From Erythrobasidium yunnanense (lineage: Eukaryota > Basidiomycota > Cystobasidiomycetes > Erythrobasidiales > Erythrobasidiaceae), in NCBI GenBank assembly GCA_001600175.1, contig BCJC01000001.1, positions 4,883,652-4,947,651 on the forward strand: DNA of 64,000 nucleotides, in the 5' to 3' direction. Both the position numbers and the translations under genes were made by a program. This document shows, one piece after another, positions 23,301 through 34,487 of the stretch (position 1 is the stretch's first letter; the number at the start of each line of letters is the position of its first letter). The notes below the pieces were generated by a model, which had not been told where the DNA came from, did not search any database, and saw only the letters and a list, made by a program, of their open reading frames with translations.

Positions 23301-23423
23301 GACAAGCAATCGCTGCAGCTACAAGCCCAATTCAATGCTAAGCAGACTCTCAATCTCGGTGGTATGGCGAAATGCAATCTTAATCTTCTTCTCTCCTTGA
23401 TAAACAAGAAGTTCTACTCTTGA
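17348..23423 (+). CDS. IQGAP-family Ras-GAP-like scaffold protein (Rng2/Iqg1)
   Basis: 1847 aa from ten exons (17348-19183, 19254-19620, 19682-21454, 21513-21714, 21770-21838, 21899-22534, 22591-22828, 22887-23075, 23131-23259, 23319-23423). Order: Ser-rich region 1-495; calponin-homology domain about 500-690 (KAMDTQRQCLQAYEYLC, DNINYFFQFCSSVGLPEIF); about ten IQ-like repeats 740-1040 (QALLRGHLARQQYQRK type); GAP-related domain about 1150-1570 (LIELRKRTDPFLTAI, PFGMRYIARE, YYRYINPATVAPETFDVV); RasGAP C-terminal domain ending FNAKQTLNLGGMAKCNLN...INKKFYS. IQGAPs bind actin (CH), myosin light chain or calmodulin (IQ) and Rho GTPases, and build the contractile ring. The joint at 21455-21512 was chosen because it restores the IR-NLxELR segment. 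GCP3 follows 290 bp downstream. Confidence 0.95.
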
Positions 23424-23713
23424 TGTTGTCTCTAATACACGAACGGCATTCGTTTTCATAGATAATCAGTGCAAATTGTAAATTACTGTAGTGGGCAGAT
23501 CTGCTCTTCGTCATACTATCCGCCTTTCGCCAGCAAGGCTTGTGTAATATACATAACACGGTGAACTGTGTATCTGCCTGAAACTTCCTACTTTTACTTA
23601 CACATCCAATGTCAACTTACTCAACGCGTCCTGTTCTGCTCCAATCAGCCATCCAAACATACGTATTAGTTACGAGCAGACGACACCAGCACTACCAGAC
23701 AGTCTGCTGAAGG

Positions 23714-26543
23714 ATGCCTGGGCTGGGTGGTTTTGCTCCCGTCAGGCAGACCTCACGGGAGAAGCTGCAGACTTGGAGAGATAGCAAGGGCAAGGGAAAA
23801 CAGCCAGAAGTCCAGCAAGATAACATCGACGATACTACTGCTCGTAATGCGACCAGGATCCAGCTGGATGACCTCCTAAGAGGCGCCGTGCTGCTTCTGC
23901 AAGGCTTTGATGCAAAACACGCGAGATTCCACGATGAAAGTGCGAGCACAAGTATTAGAAACAGCAGAAGACCACCACTGGAACGCTATGATGATCAACA
24001 CGAAGATCTCGCGCCTGGACAGCTCGTGTTTACCGAAATACAGGCGAGCATCATGCGACTTTAAATCTAGCAAGACATGTCTGACACGGTGTCTTGTTAG
24101 GGCGAGTACATATCGCAAGCTACGAAGGATGTCCTTTCTCGATTGGCCAAGCTAGGGTGGTCATATAGGCAGATCCAGCAAGGCATTGCGTCGACTTCAG
24201 CAAACAATGGTGCTGGACTGACAGAGTCGGTATGCTTGTCTTATTACATGATAGTATCAGTTGCGACGGGCTAATTCAGACCTTGTTCTGCCAGGCCCTT
24301 TGTCATTGTCTGCAAGAACACCTTCGAGAGTACGATCAGCTCATAGGAGACCTAGAAACGCGTCGCAACCATCCAGTCACAGTACAAGACGAGAAATTAG
24401 AGCTCCAAGCCGGATCTTCGAAGGACAGCTTACCCGTCATCGATTCACCTGATCTCGGTCTCACGTTGCAGCGGCTCTCCGTCCATATACAAGACTTTGA
24501 GCTGCGCATACAGATTATGAGCACGCTGGTTGATGCGCGTAGAAGTGAGTGACGCCTACACTAAGCTCACCGAGAATCCTGGCTAATTGACCTTTAATCC
24601 GCTTTTCAGCTTTACGCGGAGGGGCCCTTCTGTCCTTCATTCACACATATACGACGGACGGTGATCCTTGCGTGGCTTCATTCTGTTCCAACCTCCTAGT
24701 TCGCGTGTCCGAACCGTTCTTCGACTCTCTAGCATGCTGGATCTACACCGGCCAACTCGTCGACCCAGGCCACGAGTTCTTCGTTAAACGGAAGACAATA
24801 GATGGAGGGAATGAAGCGGACGGTCAACGAGACATGGATGGAGCAGCGAGAAGGCAGCATTGGTCAGGCAGGTATCAGCTTAGGCAAGAGATGCTGCCTA
24901 CTTTCGTCAGCAAGGAATTTGGTAATAAGGTTAGCTTATTCCTCAACTGTTTCTCCATGCGATCTGGACTGAATGCTTGTGTTCTGTGGCAGATCTTCTC
25001 CACTGGCCGATCGCTCAACTACATAAGTTTCGCATGCGCAGATGCGTCCTGGGTCTCGGCACAGCAACAGGACGGTCCACTTTCTCCTACCTCACTTACG
25101 CACTCGACAATTTCTCAACCTTCTCCTGGTTCGCTAAGCGATACGCCCCAGAAACTTCGGTACAACGACATTGCGGGCCTCGAGCGGTCTATCGATGCAG
25201 CCTATTCTGCAGCTAGCAGGAGGCTATTCGAGATCTTCTTCGACAAGTTCGGCCTGCTTCGGCATCTCAGAGCTATCAAGGATTATCTGCTGCTAGGAAG
25301 AGGAGACTTCGTGGACTTATTGGTGGAGAACATGAGGTGAGTCAGACCCTAATGAAACCTCGAGCGTGGAGGATAAAGCTGACCCCGACCCTTGCAGCAC
25401 CTCTCTCTCGAAGCCCGCAAACAATTTATATCGGCACACTCTCACAGCAACACTCGAAAGTTCAGTCCGCGGCTCTTCATCGTCTTCTGACCATCCAGAT
25501 GTTCTTCGGCGGCTTGATGCGCGTATGCTAGAATACCAGCACGGCGAGATCGGCTGGGAAGTCTATACTCTGGAATACAAGATCGATGCGCCCGTCAATG
25601 TCGTGCTGGATGAAGATAGCATGAACTCGTATACCAAGCTATTTACGCATCTGTGGAAGATCAAACGATGTGAATTTTCACTGAATGAAAGCTGGAAGAA
25701 GGTCACCAATGGCGCGAGGTGGTGGAGGAAAGTGGCAGGTGAGCCTGATTATCTCTGGTAGATGCTATGCTGACTGGTTGCTGACGGTATACTTTGAATC
25801 CGTGCGATTACGCAGACATACAGCCCGACTTCCACATGGTCCGCTTGGCTCTGCAAGAAATGCTTCACTTCATCCGACAGCTACAGCACTATTCACACCT
25901 CGAAGTCATCGACTGCTCATGGAAGACTCTTGAAGACTTCGCTTTGCGGAAACAAGGGGATTTAGACAGTCTCATGGAAGCGCATCGAGCGTATCTCGAG
26001 CGATTGATCAACAAAGGCTTGCTTAGAGGCAGTGGAGCAAAACAGGTGAGTGATTGTGCTGAACTACCTGAAATGGAGGAACTGCAAGCTGATGAGGATG
26101 CAAATCGCTATCGCAGAGCGATGATATCCTCAAACAAGTCCGAGAGGCTTTCCGTCTGATTCTGCTCTTCAAAGAGTCTGTCGAGGCTCTCTGTAATTAC
26201 GCGTTAGGCGAAGCGTCCCGCATAGATACCGAGCTTAACCCGTCCAGAGTACGTTCGACATGACTGCTTCCGTTTTCCCCTGCTAAATCAGACCGTTCGT
26301 TCGCAGGGCATACGCACTCCGACATCACGCTCCTCAACTCCCCTTCCACCACTGCCTCCGCCAGACCCCGAACAACTCGCTTCTCTCCGTCGTCGCTTGT
26401 CCCGCTATTCCTCCCAGTTCCACGAGCTAGTCATCGTCATTGCAACGTCTCTGGCAGCGCATTCAGATCAGGATTTGAGGTTCTTGAGCATCAGGTTGAA
26501 CTTTAGTCTGTTCTACCTCGTAGGGAAGAGGGATAGAAAGTGA
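23714..26543 (+). CDS. Gamma-tubulin complex component 3 (GCP3 / Spc98 / Alp6)
   Basis: 775 aa from nine exons (23714-24043, 24101-24229, 24280-24544, 24610-24929, 24993-25336, 25398-25738, 25816-26045, 26117-26248, 26307-26543). It aligns by eye with GCP3 along its length: LLRGAVLLLQGFDAKHARF, LRGGALLSFIHTYTTDGDP, ACWIYTGQLVDPGHEFFV, IFSTGRSLNYISFACAD, LLRHLRAIKDYLLLGRGDF, LEYQHGEIGWEVYTLEYKID, and LRFLSIRLNFSLFYLVGK at the C-terminus. GCP3 pairs with GCP2 to nucleate microtubules at the spindle pole body. At 775 aa it is at the short end of the family and lacks a long N-terminus. The first intron seems to use a GC donor (CAG|GCGAGC at 24044); a GT donor about 20 nt upstream (near 24024) is an alternative. 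Confidence 0.93.
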
Positions 26544-26694
26544 GGCGCGGGCTCGTGCAGAATGCATACGAATTTGTTGTTGTATCTATCAGATAGCAAT
26601 CTTGTCAATGACGGGTCATGCACCGACCAAGTTGGGACCAGCTAATTGGCTTGCGATAGGCCAAGACCGAGTCTGGTTCGAAATCTTCTCTTGC

Positions 26695-27630
26695 TCACTC
26701 CTTCTCCCTCTCGCTGCGGCAGTCTCTGCGCATGATGATCATCTCTAGCGGACCACCATGCTCTTCCGAAGGCACAACCTCTGGCCGGGCAAGTACCTTG
26801 AAGCCGTGCCTTTGGTAGAACCTGACCGCAGGCTTCGTGGCTTGCAAATATACTGCACGATCTTCTTTGTCTGCTTGATCCAATCCCCACTGCATGAATT
26901 GAGATGCTAATCCTTTGCCCTGATGTTCCTGTAAAACACCTGGAAACGCTTTGTTAGTCGATGTAGCCGGACAATACTTAAAGCTTACCTAGATATGCAA
27001 GCTCCCAATATCTTTGTTCTGCGTGCTCTTTTGGCATGCATGACTTTGTTACTTCGTTTTTCATTGCAACCCAGCGGTTTCTCTGCTCATCGAATCTCGC
27101 TCTTTCGGGGTAGAAGTAGGCATAAAGACTCTTTGGGATGTAAGCTGTCACTGCATCGTAGATGCGCGCCAGGCCAGCGTAGATCGATTCTGTCCAAGTT
27201 ATTCGCCGAAGCAGATGTTTCGCATTTGACGTTGTCGGAACACACCATCCCGAAAAACCCAAGTCTTGATGCGAGTCTTTTGCTATGAAGAAGTGCATCT
27301 CTGGATCTGTACACATTCGCCTCATGCCAGGCTTTCGAACAAGAATAGATCGCCAAATCTCTTCTTCTCGGTTTGAGGTGTCTGTTGGTGACCAGCCCCA
27401 GACCTGTCAAGCACATTCAAGCGAGAGTGACCATTAGTAGTCGTAGAAGAGGAGGCTCTGTCGAGGCAGCCCACCCAGTGCGTGATGGCTTCATCCGCAA
27501 AGGTGCGCATTAATAGCGCCGTCACCCTGTGTGCTGCTGACAGTCCAGCTGGAAGTATGCGTATGTTACGGCTGGCGTGGACAGACATGTGTTCCTTGTC
27601 TTTATGAAGAGCAGAAGGAGAAGCTGTCAT
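26695..27630 (-). CDS. GNAT-family N-acetyltransferase, copy A
   Basis: 271 aa; exons 27630-27475, 27403-26989 and 26939-26695. Fungal GNAT layout: RNIRILPAGLSAAHRVTALL (beta1-alpha1), central EMHFFIAKDSHQDLGFSGWC (beta2-beta4), the acetyl-CoA loop LQEHQGKGLASQFMQWGLDQ, and a closing beta hairpin AVRFYQRHGFKVLARPEVVP. QGKGLA fits the Q/RxxGxG/A signature. Substrate unknown; similar fungal proteins are only annotated as GNAT. A start inside (MSVHASRN) is possible. Shares all intron positions with copy B. Confidence 0.88.
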
Positions 27631-27943
27631 GAGATGTCGAAATGAGATGTCTGTGAGTCACAACCGCTGCTAATTGGATGACCATGGCGGTTGTAGAGTT
27701 GTCTGGAGATCAACGTGCAGTCTAGATGTTGCGTGTTTCAAAGCTATCAATGACTACGAAAGTGAGAAAGAACAGCAAGCTAAAAACTACATGTACCAAG
27801 TCTGATTACAATGCGCGAAGAAGACCAACAAGACTGTAGCCTAGCAGTTGCCCTAATCACGAGCTCTGGCTGTACAATCCGCCAGAAAGAGCTCTGCAGC
27901 TATAGGTACCGGCCAGTCTGTCAGAAGACTAGCCTGCTCACGC
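27631..27943. other. Spacer, no gene seen
   Basis: AT-rich 313-bp gap between GNAT copy A and the orphan gene, presumably the promoter of copy A and 3' flank of the orphan. No motif assigned. Confidence 0.4.
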
Positions 27944-28671
27944 CTATGCATCGTTCGGGTTCGGTACTGCGGGATTATACATATCGTTGACGGCTTGCAT
28001 TCGCAACCTGTTGTGCTCCGCATCTAGCCAATCTGCAGGCAGGATTTGGGTCAGGATTTCCGAACGACCCTGATGACCTCAACTGCCACGCTTCGTACCT
28101 ACTGCGTCATGGTATCCGAGATCTTTTAAGGTGTTCCGCAGATCGCGCCGTATATCGCACACTGCTTCGTGGAGCAAGATAGCCTTCCATCGAGTCGGGT
28201 TCTTCATCATGGAGTGCATGCCATATCTACGAACGGCGGGCACAGCTTCAAGGATTTTGGGCGTAAAAGCTCTCCATGTCACATAAGGATCCTCCCTGCA
28301 GGTACCACGGACGCAGGTGATGGCGCGGAGTAGGTCCTCCTGAAGCGGTGGCCTCAGTACTAAGCGCGAAGTGCAGAGTGTTCTTTGACATACACATCTA
28401 TCGATGAGTGCTCGCCGCTGAATTTGGCTGGGTTCCTTGGGTGCTAGAGTGATTGGACTCGTCTTCGAGCCATCTGCAAAGACGGCGCTGGAGTTAGCTT
28501 CAGTCGGATACCGAGCGCTGTAGGTGTATCAATTTATTGAAGCTTTACGAGAAACTCGTTTAAGTTCTGTGGATTCGGGAAAGGTGCTTGGCTCTTGCCG
28601 GCCAGCTGGTGAGAGGTGGTATCCTCTTGGCCGAAGAGTGCAGTCTTGACATAATCGACAACGAAGGACAT
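27944..28671 (-). CDS. Orphan protein between the two GNAT genes
   Basis: About 208 aa: exons 28671-28556, 28487-28103 and 28069-27944. Start MSFVVDYVKTALFGQEDTTS; middle exon with spaced cysteines (IDRCVCQRTLC, ITCVRGTCRED) then RAFTPKILEAVPAVRRYGMH and KNPTRWKAILLHEAVCDIRR; end EILTQILPADWLDAEHNRLR...NPNDA. No family is recognised. The last intron is uncertain: a 33-nt intron (28102-28070, GTAGGT donor) preserves LGYHDA, while a 93-nt version starting at GTGTGC removes 20 more residues. Long continuous frames over three exons argue for a gene. Basic overall, no signal peptide or TM. Confidence 0.5.
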
Positions 28672-29087
28672 TGTGGAGATTGTTTTGAATCGTGTATGGC
28701 TAAGGGAGCTTGAAGCACAGAGACAGAACAGAATGGACGGTGTTGTCTTTCACATTCGTCGATTCCAGCTGGGAATGTAGGTTGAAAGATGCATAACTCA
28801 TAGGATATTAGTGCATGTTCCTTGATTCTGCATTGCACTAAGCGTAAAAAGTCAGAGAAGCTTGCAGGTTGAATGGTTGCAAATTGACGCGAAGCCGAGG
28901 GGTGTGTGGTAATAATCATTAGGATCATTAGATCAGCAACCTAGAAGGACATGACAATGCCTGCAAGACAATAAGGGGCTGTCTACATGTCGCTAACTCC
29001 CTTCCTTTATCTTGCATCTTCGGCCTTTTGCAACCGGATCTGATGACAACTCTGACAAGCTGAATATCTGCCCAGTGTTCCATCAGC
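28672..29087. other. Spacer, no gene seen
   Basis: Promoter of the orphan gene and 3' flank of GNAT copy B. A 122-codon open frame on the minus strand (28928-28560) overlaps the orphan's first exon in another frame and has no coding character. Confidence 0.4.
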
Positions 29088-30016
29088 TTACTCCTTATTC
29101 CTCTCGCTGGAAGGTGGTCTGCACATGATAGCCATCTCAAGCGGACCTCCACTTTCATTCGATGTCACCACCTGCGGGCATGTGATCATCTTGAAGCCAT
29201 GCCTTTCATACAAGCGTACAGCGAGCTGACTAGCTTGTAGGTAGACTGCACGATCCTCTTTGTCTGCTTCGTCTAGTCCCCATCTAAGTAGACGTGAAGC
29301 TAGTCCCTTTCCTTGATGTTCAGGCAGCACGCCTTTATGATAAAGCGCAGTCAGCACCACGCCAAGTCATGTTGAGAATACCGATAGTTCACCCAGGTAC
29401 GCTAGCTTCCAGTAACCTTTCTCTGCATGTTCCTTTCGTATACATGGTTTCGTGACTTGCGCTTCCATCACTCTCCATCGCTGTTTGTTCTCTTCAAACT
29501 TCGCTCTTCTAGGATAAAAGTATGCATAGATGCTCTTTGGGACGAGGCCGGCCGTAATTATATCGTATATATGAGCCAGCCAGGCATAGCTCCATTCTCT
29601 CCAAGTCAGACGGTGGAGGAGATGTCCTGCATTCGATGTAGTTGGGACACACCAAGCTGAGAATCCTAAATCTTGATGTTGCGAACCCTGGGCTATGAAG
29701 AAGCGCATCTCGGGATCTGCACACATGCGCTTGACTCCGGGCAGACGGGTAGGAATCGCTTCACGAATTTCTTCGTATCGTTTCGAGATGTCATATCTTG
29801 GCCATCCCCAAACCTGTCAATGCATTGCAATCCGATAGTAAGAAAGCCGAGACTTCGCGAAACTACTTTTCCTGAGGCTAGGCGCACCCATCGTGTGATT
29901 GCTTCGCTCGCAAAGCTATGCATCAACAGCAGTGTGACTCTGTGTGCTTCGGACAGTCCAGCTGGGAGTATGCGGATATCATCACCGATGCGCGTGTCTT
30001 GACTCCTGTGAGCCAT
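29088..30016 (-). CDS. GNAT-family N-acetyltransferase, copy B
   Basis: 264 aa; exons 30016-29888, 29813-29393 and 29332-29088. Parallel to copy A throughout: DIRILPAGLSEAHRVTLLLM, EMRFFIAQGSQHQDLGFSAW, acetyl-CoA loop LPEHQGKGLASRLLRWGLDE, KEDRAVYLQASQLAVRLYER. The third exon is the same length in both copies (245 nt), and intron positions match. The second intron (29392-29333) must end in AAAG rather than CAG/TAG to keep the G-V-L-P-E-H-Q junction, an unusual AAG acceptor. The start MAHRSQDTR was chosen as the first ATG in frame. Confidence 0.87.
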
Positions 30017-30382
30017 GTCTCGAATCGTCTGTTAGCGGAATTGGGAGTGTTCGATATAAAGAAAGGGAAGGGGAGAAGAGAAGATCAGACTAGATGGATA
30101 TAGCGAAAGACGCAGACCCGTCGGCGAGAGATTGGTTATAAAAAGAAGTGCTCCAATAAGTCGTGTCAGGTCGCCATAAATTTAGAGTGACTGGCTCAGG
30201 AGAGCATGTAGCTATCCTAGCAACGCTATTGTCTGCTTGTTCTTTCGCTTTTCACACATCCGCACAAATCGACCTGAAGTTGAAGTGACGTCCCAAAGTC
30301 GTGATTGAACGCGTTTCGGCAAATTCACAGGTTTCATTCTTGCTTCTACTTCAAAAGGACTGAAACGCAAAGATAGCAAACG
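30017..30382. promoter_or_regulatory. Divergent promoter, GNAT copy B / anoctamin
   Basis: 366 bp between two opposite start codons. A weak TATA-like run (GGTTATAAAAAG, near 30132) lies about 250 bp before the anoctamin ATG. No gene inside. Confidence 0.35.
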
Positions 30383-33300
30383 ATGAGCAACGCTCCTACA
30401 GCTGCTACGCCAGGCGGCTACGACTATCAGCAATTTATAGGCGACCACCCAAATCCCGCAGATGCCAGCTCGACGACCACAAACATAGTGGATGAGAGTC
30501 TAGTTCGAAGCAACAATGACAACAATGCCCCTTCTTATGCTGAACGCAACGAACGAAGTGAAGAGCCATCACTGGCAAGAAACGAAGCTGGCCCCGCTGT
30601 TCCTCCTAAAGCATCTGGCATACTGAATGCACCAGCATTGGACGTACCGCAGGAAGCCATCCTAGAGAAGGATGTCAAGCATCTGCCTCAGCCTGAAGAG
30701 AAAGCAATGTACCCTCTGCAAGGCCAAGACAAGACGTCATCCGCAGGGCCAACGCGCCAACATGCTGGATTCAACAGTGCTACAGATACAGAGAAGCAAG
30801 TGTATGGCACAACCGTAGATTCTAAGGATAACAAGGTCGATGAAAACTCACCCTCGGTGCAAGCTGGAAAAGCCGGAGCGGGCAAAGATCCAAAGGCAGA
30901 CTTTGTCGTCGTCTTTTCGCTGCCTAGCAGAGACGCTTCATCCACAGAGTGGAGTAGCGCTGAGCAAGAGTATGGACGCCTCAAGAATGTACTGAGTGGA
31001 GCTGGATTCCAGATAGCTGCCAGACCTGGAGGGAAAGATAGGAATGAAAGACTTATGCTCATCAAGGCGAAGAACAACATCGTTCGAGCAGAAGCTCAAT
31101 CTGAAAAGTAAGTGCTTGCAGCTCTGTTTCGTCGTGCCTGAAATTTCTGCTAAGTATACCGGCTTTCCTGCAGACTCACCGATTGGCTGAATTCAGTCAA
31201 GGGCGCTGCGTCTCGCAACAACCCACATCGCCCTCGAAACTTCGAAAGAGAGCCCATCAGGCCCGCTGAGCGTGTCCGACTAGCTCACGGCGTCTTAGAG
31301 CGTGCTCTCTATACCCCCAACACCGACAAGCCATATCCCCTTTTAACTTCCTACTTCCCTCCTCATGATCCCGACTTTAACACGCAATGGCTAAAGAGCT
31401 GGTCTACTTCAAGTATTGTTATTCCAGAGAATGAGCTCGTTCAAGTCCGCGATCAATTCGGTGAAGGCGTAGCGCTATATTTCCAGTTCCTCCGCTTCTA
31501 CTTCGTAGGACTAGGAATTCCTTCTTTTATCGGACTAACAAGCTGGCTGGGCGGCTACCACTTCTCGAAAGTCTACAGCGTCCTGCTGGTTGTCTGGTCA
31601 GTCGTCTTCCTCGAAGGATGGAAGCTATACGAGCGCCAGATAAGTGTCAGATGGGGATCTTACAACACGTCGAAACATGGTAAAGTAAGACTACAATTCA
31701 AAGCAGAAGAAACAGTCCAGTCGGCTGTTACAGGCGATCAAGTGCCCTATTCACCCTGGTGGAGGAGAGAACTTAGAGTAGCTTCTACGGTGGCTGCTCT
31801 TTTTGGCTTTGCGCTAGTGCTCGGCGGGCTAGTGACAATGATCTTCTTTGGCGAGGGTATGACATGCTTTCACGATGCGTCCTCGGTTTTGCGACAGTAG
31901 CTGACATGAAGTATTGTTATCCAGTCCTCATCAACGAAGTATACAAGGGACCTGGAAAGCAGCTTCTCTCCCTCATACCCCTCGTCTTTTTCGCTGGCTT
32001 TATCCCACAAGTCGTCAGTCTCGGCTTCAAGACAGCCAGCGATCTTACTCAATGGGAGAACCACCGTGAGTTCAGCTAAAACACGCTTTCATAACTAAAG
32101 CGTGGACTGATTTCCGCATACTGTGATATATCAGCAACGGAAGTCGCCCATGAACGGTCGCTTACGCTCAAGATGTTCGCTCTCAACGCAATCGTCTCGT
32201 ATGGCACTCTCACCCTGACTGCTTATATTTACCGTAAGACACGCAGTTCTTGCAGACATAGTGAATATCGACTGAAGTGCCATTTCCCTCAGTGCCATTC
32301 GCATCCTTCGTAGTTCCGTACATCACCCAAATCGTCCGAGGCAGCCTGAGTACCGAGAAACTAGCAGCCTCCTCTTTCAACACGTCCCACAACTTTATCG
32401 CCTCGTCACAGCGGCTTACAAACACGCTCTTCGCACTCATGACCACCACGCAGCTCGTCGGGGCATTCACCGAAGTCGCTCTGCCATTCATTCAGCGCAA
32501 ATTCGCAGAGAAGAGGAACGAACAGAGTCCTCCTGCTTCTTCTTCCAGCAGCAACAATACCGGTAATAAAGTCAAGAACGAGATGAAGCCTAAAGACCGA
32601 GCGGACCAGAACTGGCTTGAGAGAGTCCGAGCAGAAGTCGAGCTGCCTACTTATGACCTCTTCACCGACTACAACGAGATGGTTATTCAATTCGGACATG
32701 TCGTTCTCTTCAGTACTGCATGGCCTCTAGCTGTAAGCTCTTACTTCCCTTATCGTACGTAGGCTAAACCAGACTGATCCTCTGTCACTCGTTCAGCCCG
32801 TCGCTGCGTTCATCAACAACTTCTTCGAGCTTCGAGGTGATGCATTCAAACTCTGCGTAAACTCTCGTCGCCCTATCCCGCAGCGCACCGAGTCTCTAGG
32901 ACCTTGGGTCGAAGCACTCAGCTGGATCACCTACCTCGGTGCACTCACAAATGCTTCACTGGTCTTCCTGCTCCGTCCTTCATCCAGCCATATCACCTAC
33001 GCGTCTACGAAAGCCGTTTCTACCAAGGTCGGGCAAGATCTAGCTGGCAACCAAACCTCCATCGGCTCAAACACCAACCCATACTACGTAGCGACTCGCA
33101 TCTCCCAAACACAAGGCGATCTGCCCAATATCAAGCATATCCTGTTAGGAGCTCTACTCTGCGCACTTGCAAGCGAAAATGCATTCGTCCTGCTCAGATA
33201 TACAGTCGCACATCTTATGGACATGCTCGTGTGGAGAGGGTCCGTGGAAGAGCTTACTCTTCGACGGTCAGAATGGTTGACCAAGAAGGACTACGTCGAA

Positions 33301-33453
33301 AGCAGAGGCGTGGATGCGTTCGAAAAGGAAATTCAGAAGTTGAGGAATAACGATAAGACAAACGATTCGAACGATGCTCGTCAAAGCACTGGCGATATAT
33401 GGTCGGAAGAGGATAAGGGCATCAGAGAAGAGTCAGTAAAGAAGAGTCAGTAG
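30383..33453 (+). CDS. Anoctamin/TMEM16-family membrane protein (Ist2-like)
   Basis: 914 aa from six exons (30383-31107, 31174-31855, 31924-32065, 32135-32233, 32293-32732, 32797-33453). A soluble N-terminus (1-220) contains FVVVFSLPSRDASS and a short-domain region; about ten hydrophobic helices follow (FYFVGLGIPSFIGLTSWLGG, VLLVVWSVVFLEG, VAALFGFALVLGGLVTMIFF). Family motifs: KTASDLTQWENHPTE, FTDYNEMVIQFGHVVLF, and INNFFELRGDAFKLC with the acidic residues that line the calcium sites in TMEM16 proteins. Fungal members are calcium-activated lipid scramblases, or ER-plasma-membrane tethers (Ist2). Which applies here is not decidable; the C-terminal tail is hydrophilic and only about 70 residues, without the long Ist2 linker. 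Confidence 0.92.
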
Positions 33454-33766
33454 ATGCGCAATAGGCGCATGTAGTCTAATAACGAGTCGGAAGTATACCT
33501 CGAAACATATTTAAGTAAGGTCGGGAGCTGTCTCGACTCCAAGATAGTCCTGTTATACACGCCGTCTGATGATACTACAATATACGGCGGAACGAACGAA
33601 ACAGCTGTAGAGACGATAGCAGTCAGAACAATGTATGAACATGCAGTTAGACTGCTTTGCCTACTCGAACAGGGAATTGCTGCATTTTCGGCTTCTCTGG
33701 CCCTCTGGGTATATTGACGCTGGTCGATCTAGCATCCGGGTGAAAGAGAGTGTACGATAAATGGCG
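33454..33766. other. Convergent 3' flanks, no gene seen
   Basis: 313 bp between converging stop codons of the anoctamin and the U2B''-like gene. Presumably both 3' UTRs. Confidence 0.45.
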
Positions 33767-34400
33767 CTACGCTGCTGGAGCAGGCCCCGGCGCGTCTTCA
33801 TCGTCTTCGTCTGATTCCACCTCCATTGCATCGTCTTCTTCGTCGTTTGCCTGGCCATTCGTCTTTGCCTTCTTCGCTGCATCCTCATCATCACTTCCAG
33901 CACCATCATCACCATCCTCTCTATCCCTCTTGTTCTGTGCTCTATCCAGCTCTTTCCCTGCTCCACTCACAGTGAGCCTGCTGCTCCCTCCCTCTGGGTT
34001 TTTCGCTATTCCCATTCTGTACTGATACAGCGCTTCTTTGCCCGACTCCTTCTCTATCGTAGCATAGCTTTTACCCCTTGCATACGCTATTCGCAGCTTT
34101 TTTTCAGCAAAGAATCGCCCATCCTCCTTTCTTAAAGCTGCTGTAGATGTCTGTAAATCCTTGAATACAACAAAGGCCTGTCCGCGCATCTTGTCGTTCT
34201 TCATTGCAATCACATCCAGCACTTTGCCATAGCTTGAGAAGTAGGTGTACAGCAGGCGTCGCAGATCTGTCCAGGATAATCCAAATAATTTCAGCATCAT
34301 TGTTAACACTTTCTCGTGAAGCGCCAGTCAACTAACCGTCTTTGCTGATCTTTGTGTCTAACCCTTGAAGGTATAACGTCGGACTGGGTTGTGTATCCAT
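33767..34400 (-). CDS. U1A/U2B''-type RRM protein (U2 snRNP B'' candidate)
   Basis: 187 aa; exons 34400-34337 and 34266-33767. RRM at residues 8-85: RNP2 TLYLQGLD, then DDLRRLLYTYFSSYGKVLD, and RNP1 MRGQAFVVFK. KMRGQAFV is characteristic of the U1A/U2B''/SNF family that binds U1 or U2 snRNA loops. The second RRM of animal homologues is absent; instead there is a Gly/Ser linker and an acidic tail (EEDDAMEVESDEDDEDAPG). Yeast Msl1 is also a single-RRM member, so this is compatible with U2B''. It starts 87 bp from the divergent myotubularin gene. Confidence 0.88.
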
Positions 34401-34487
34401 GATAGATGATGATGAAGATGGTTTCAAGCTGACCTTTGAATTCGGCTGTCTCTTGATTTCAAGACTATTTCTAGGGCAAAGCTGTGG
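34401..34487. promoter_or_regulatory. 87-bp bidirectional intergenic promoter
   Basis: Only 87 bp separate the ATG codons of two outward-facing genes, so the core promoters must overlap or lie within the 5' UTRs. It includes an oligo-T/C tract and a GATGATGATG run. Confidence 0.55.

Noticed and set aside
27944-30100. tRNA genes (GGTTCG-like strings) near 27956
   Set aside because: No matching acceptor stem or A-box around the string, and it lies in the orphan gene's coding end.
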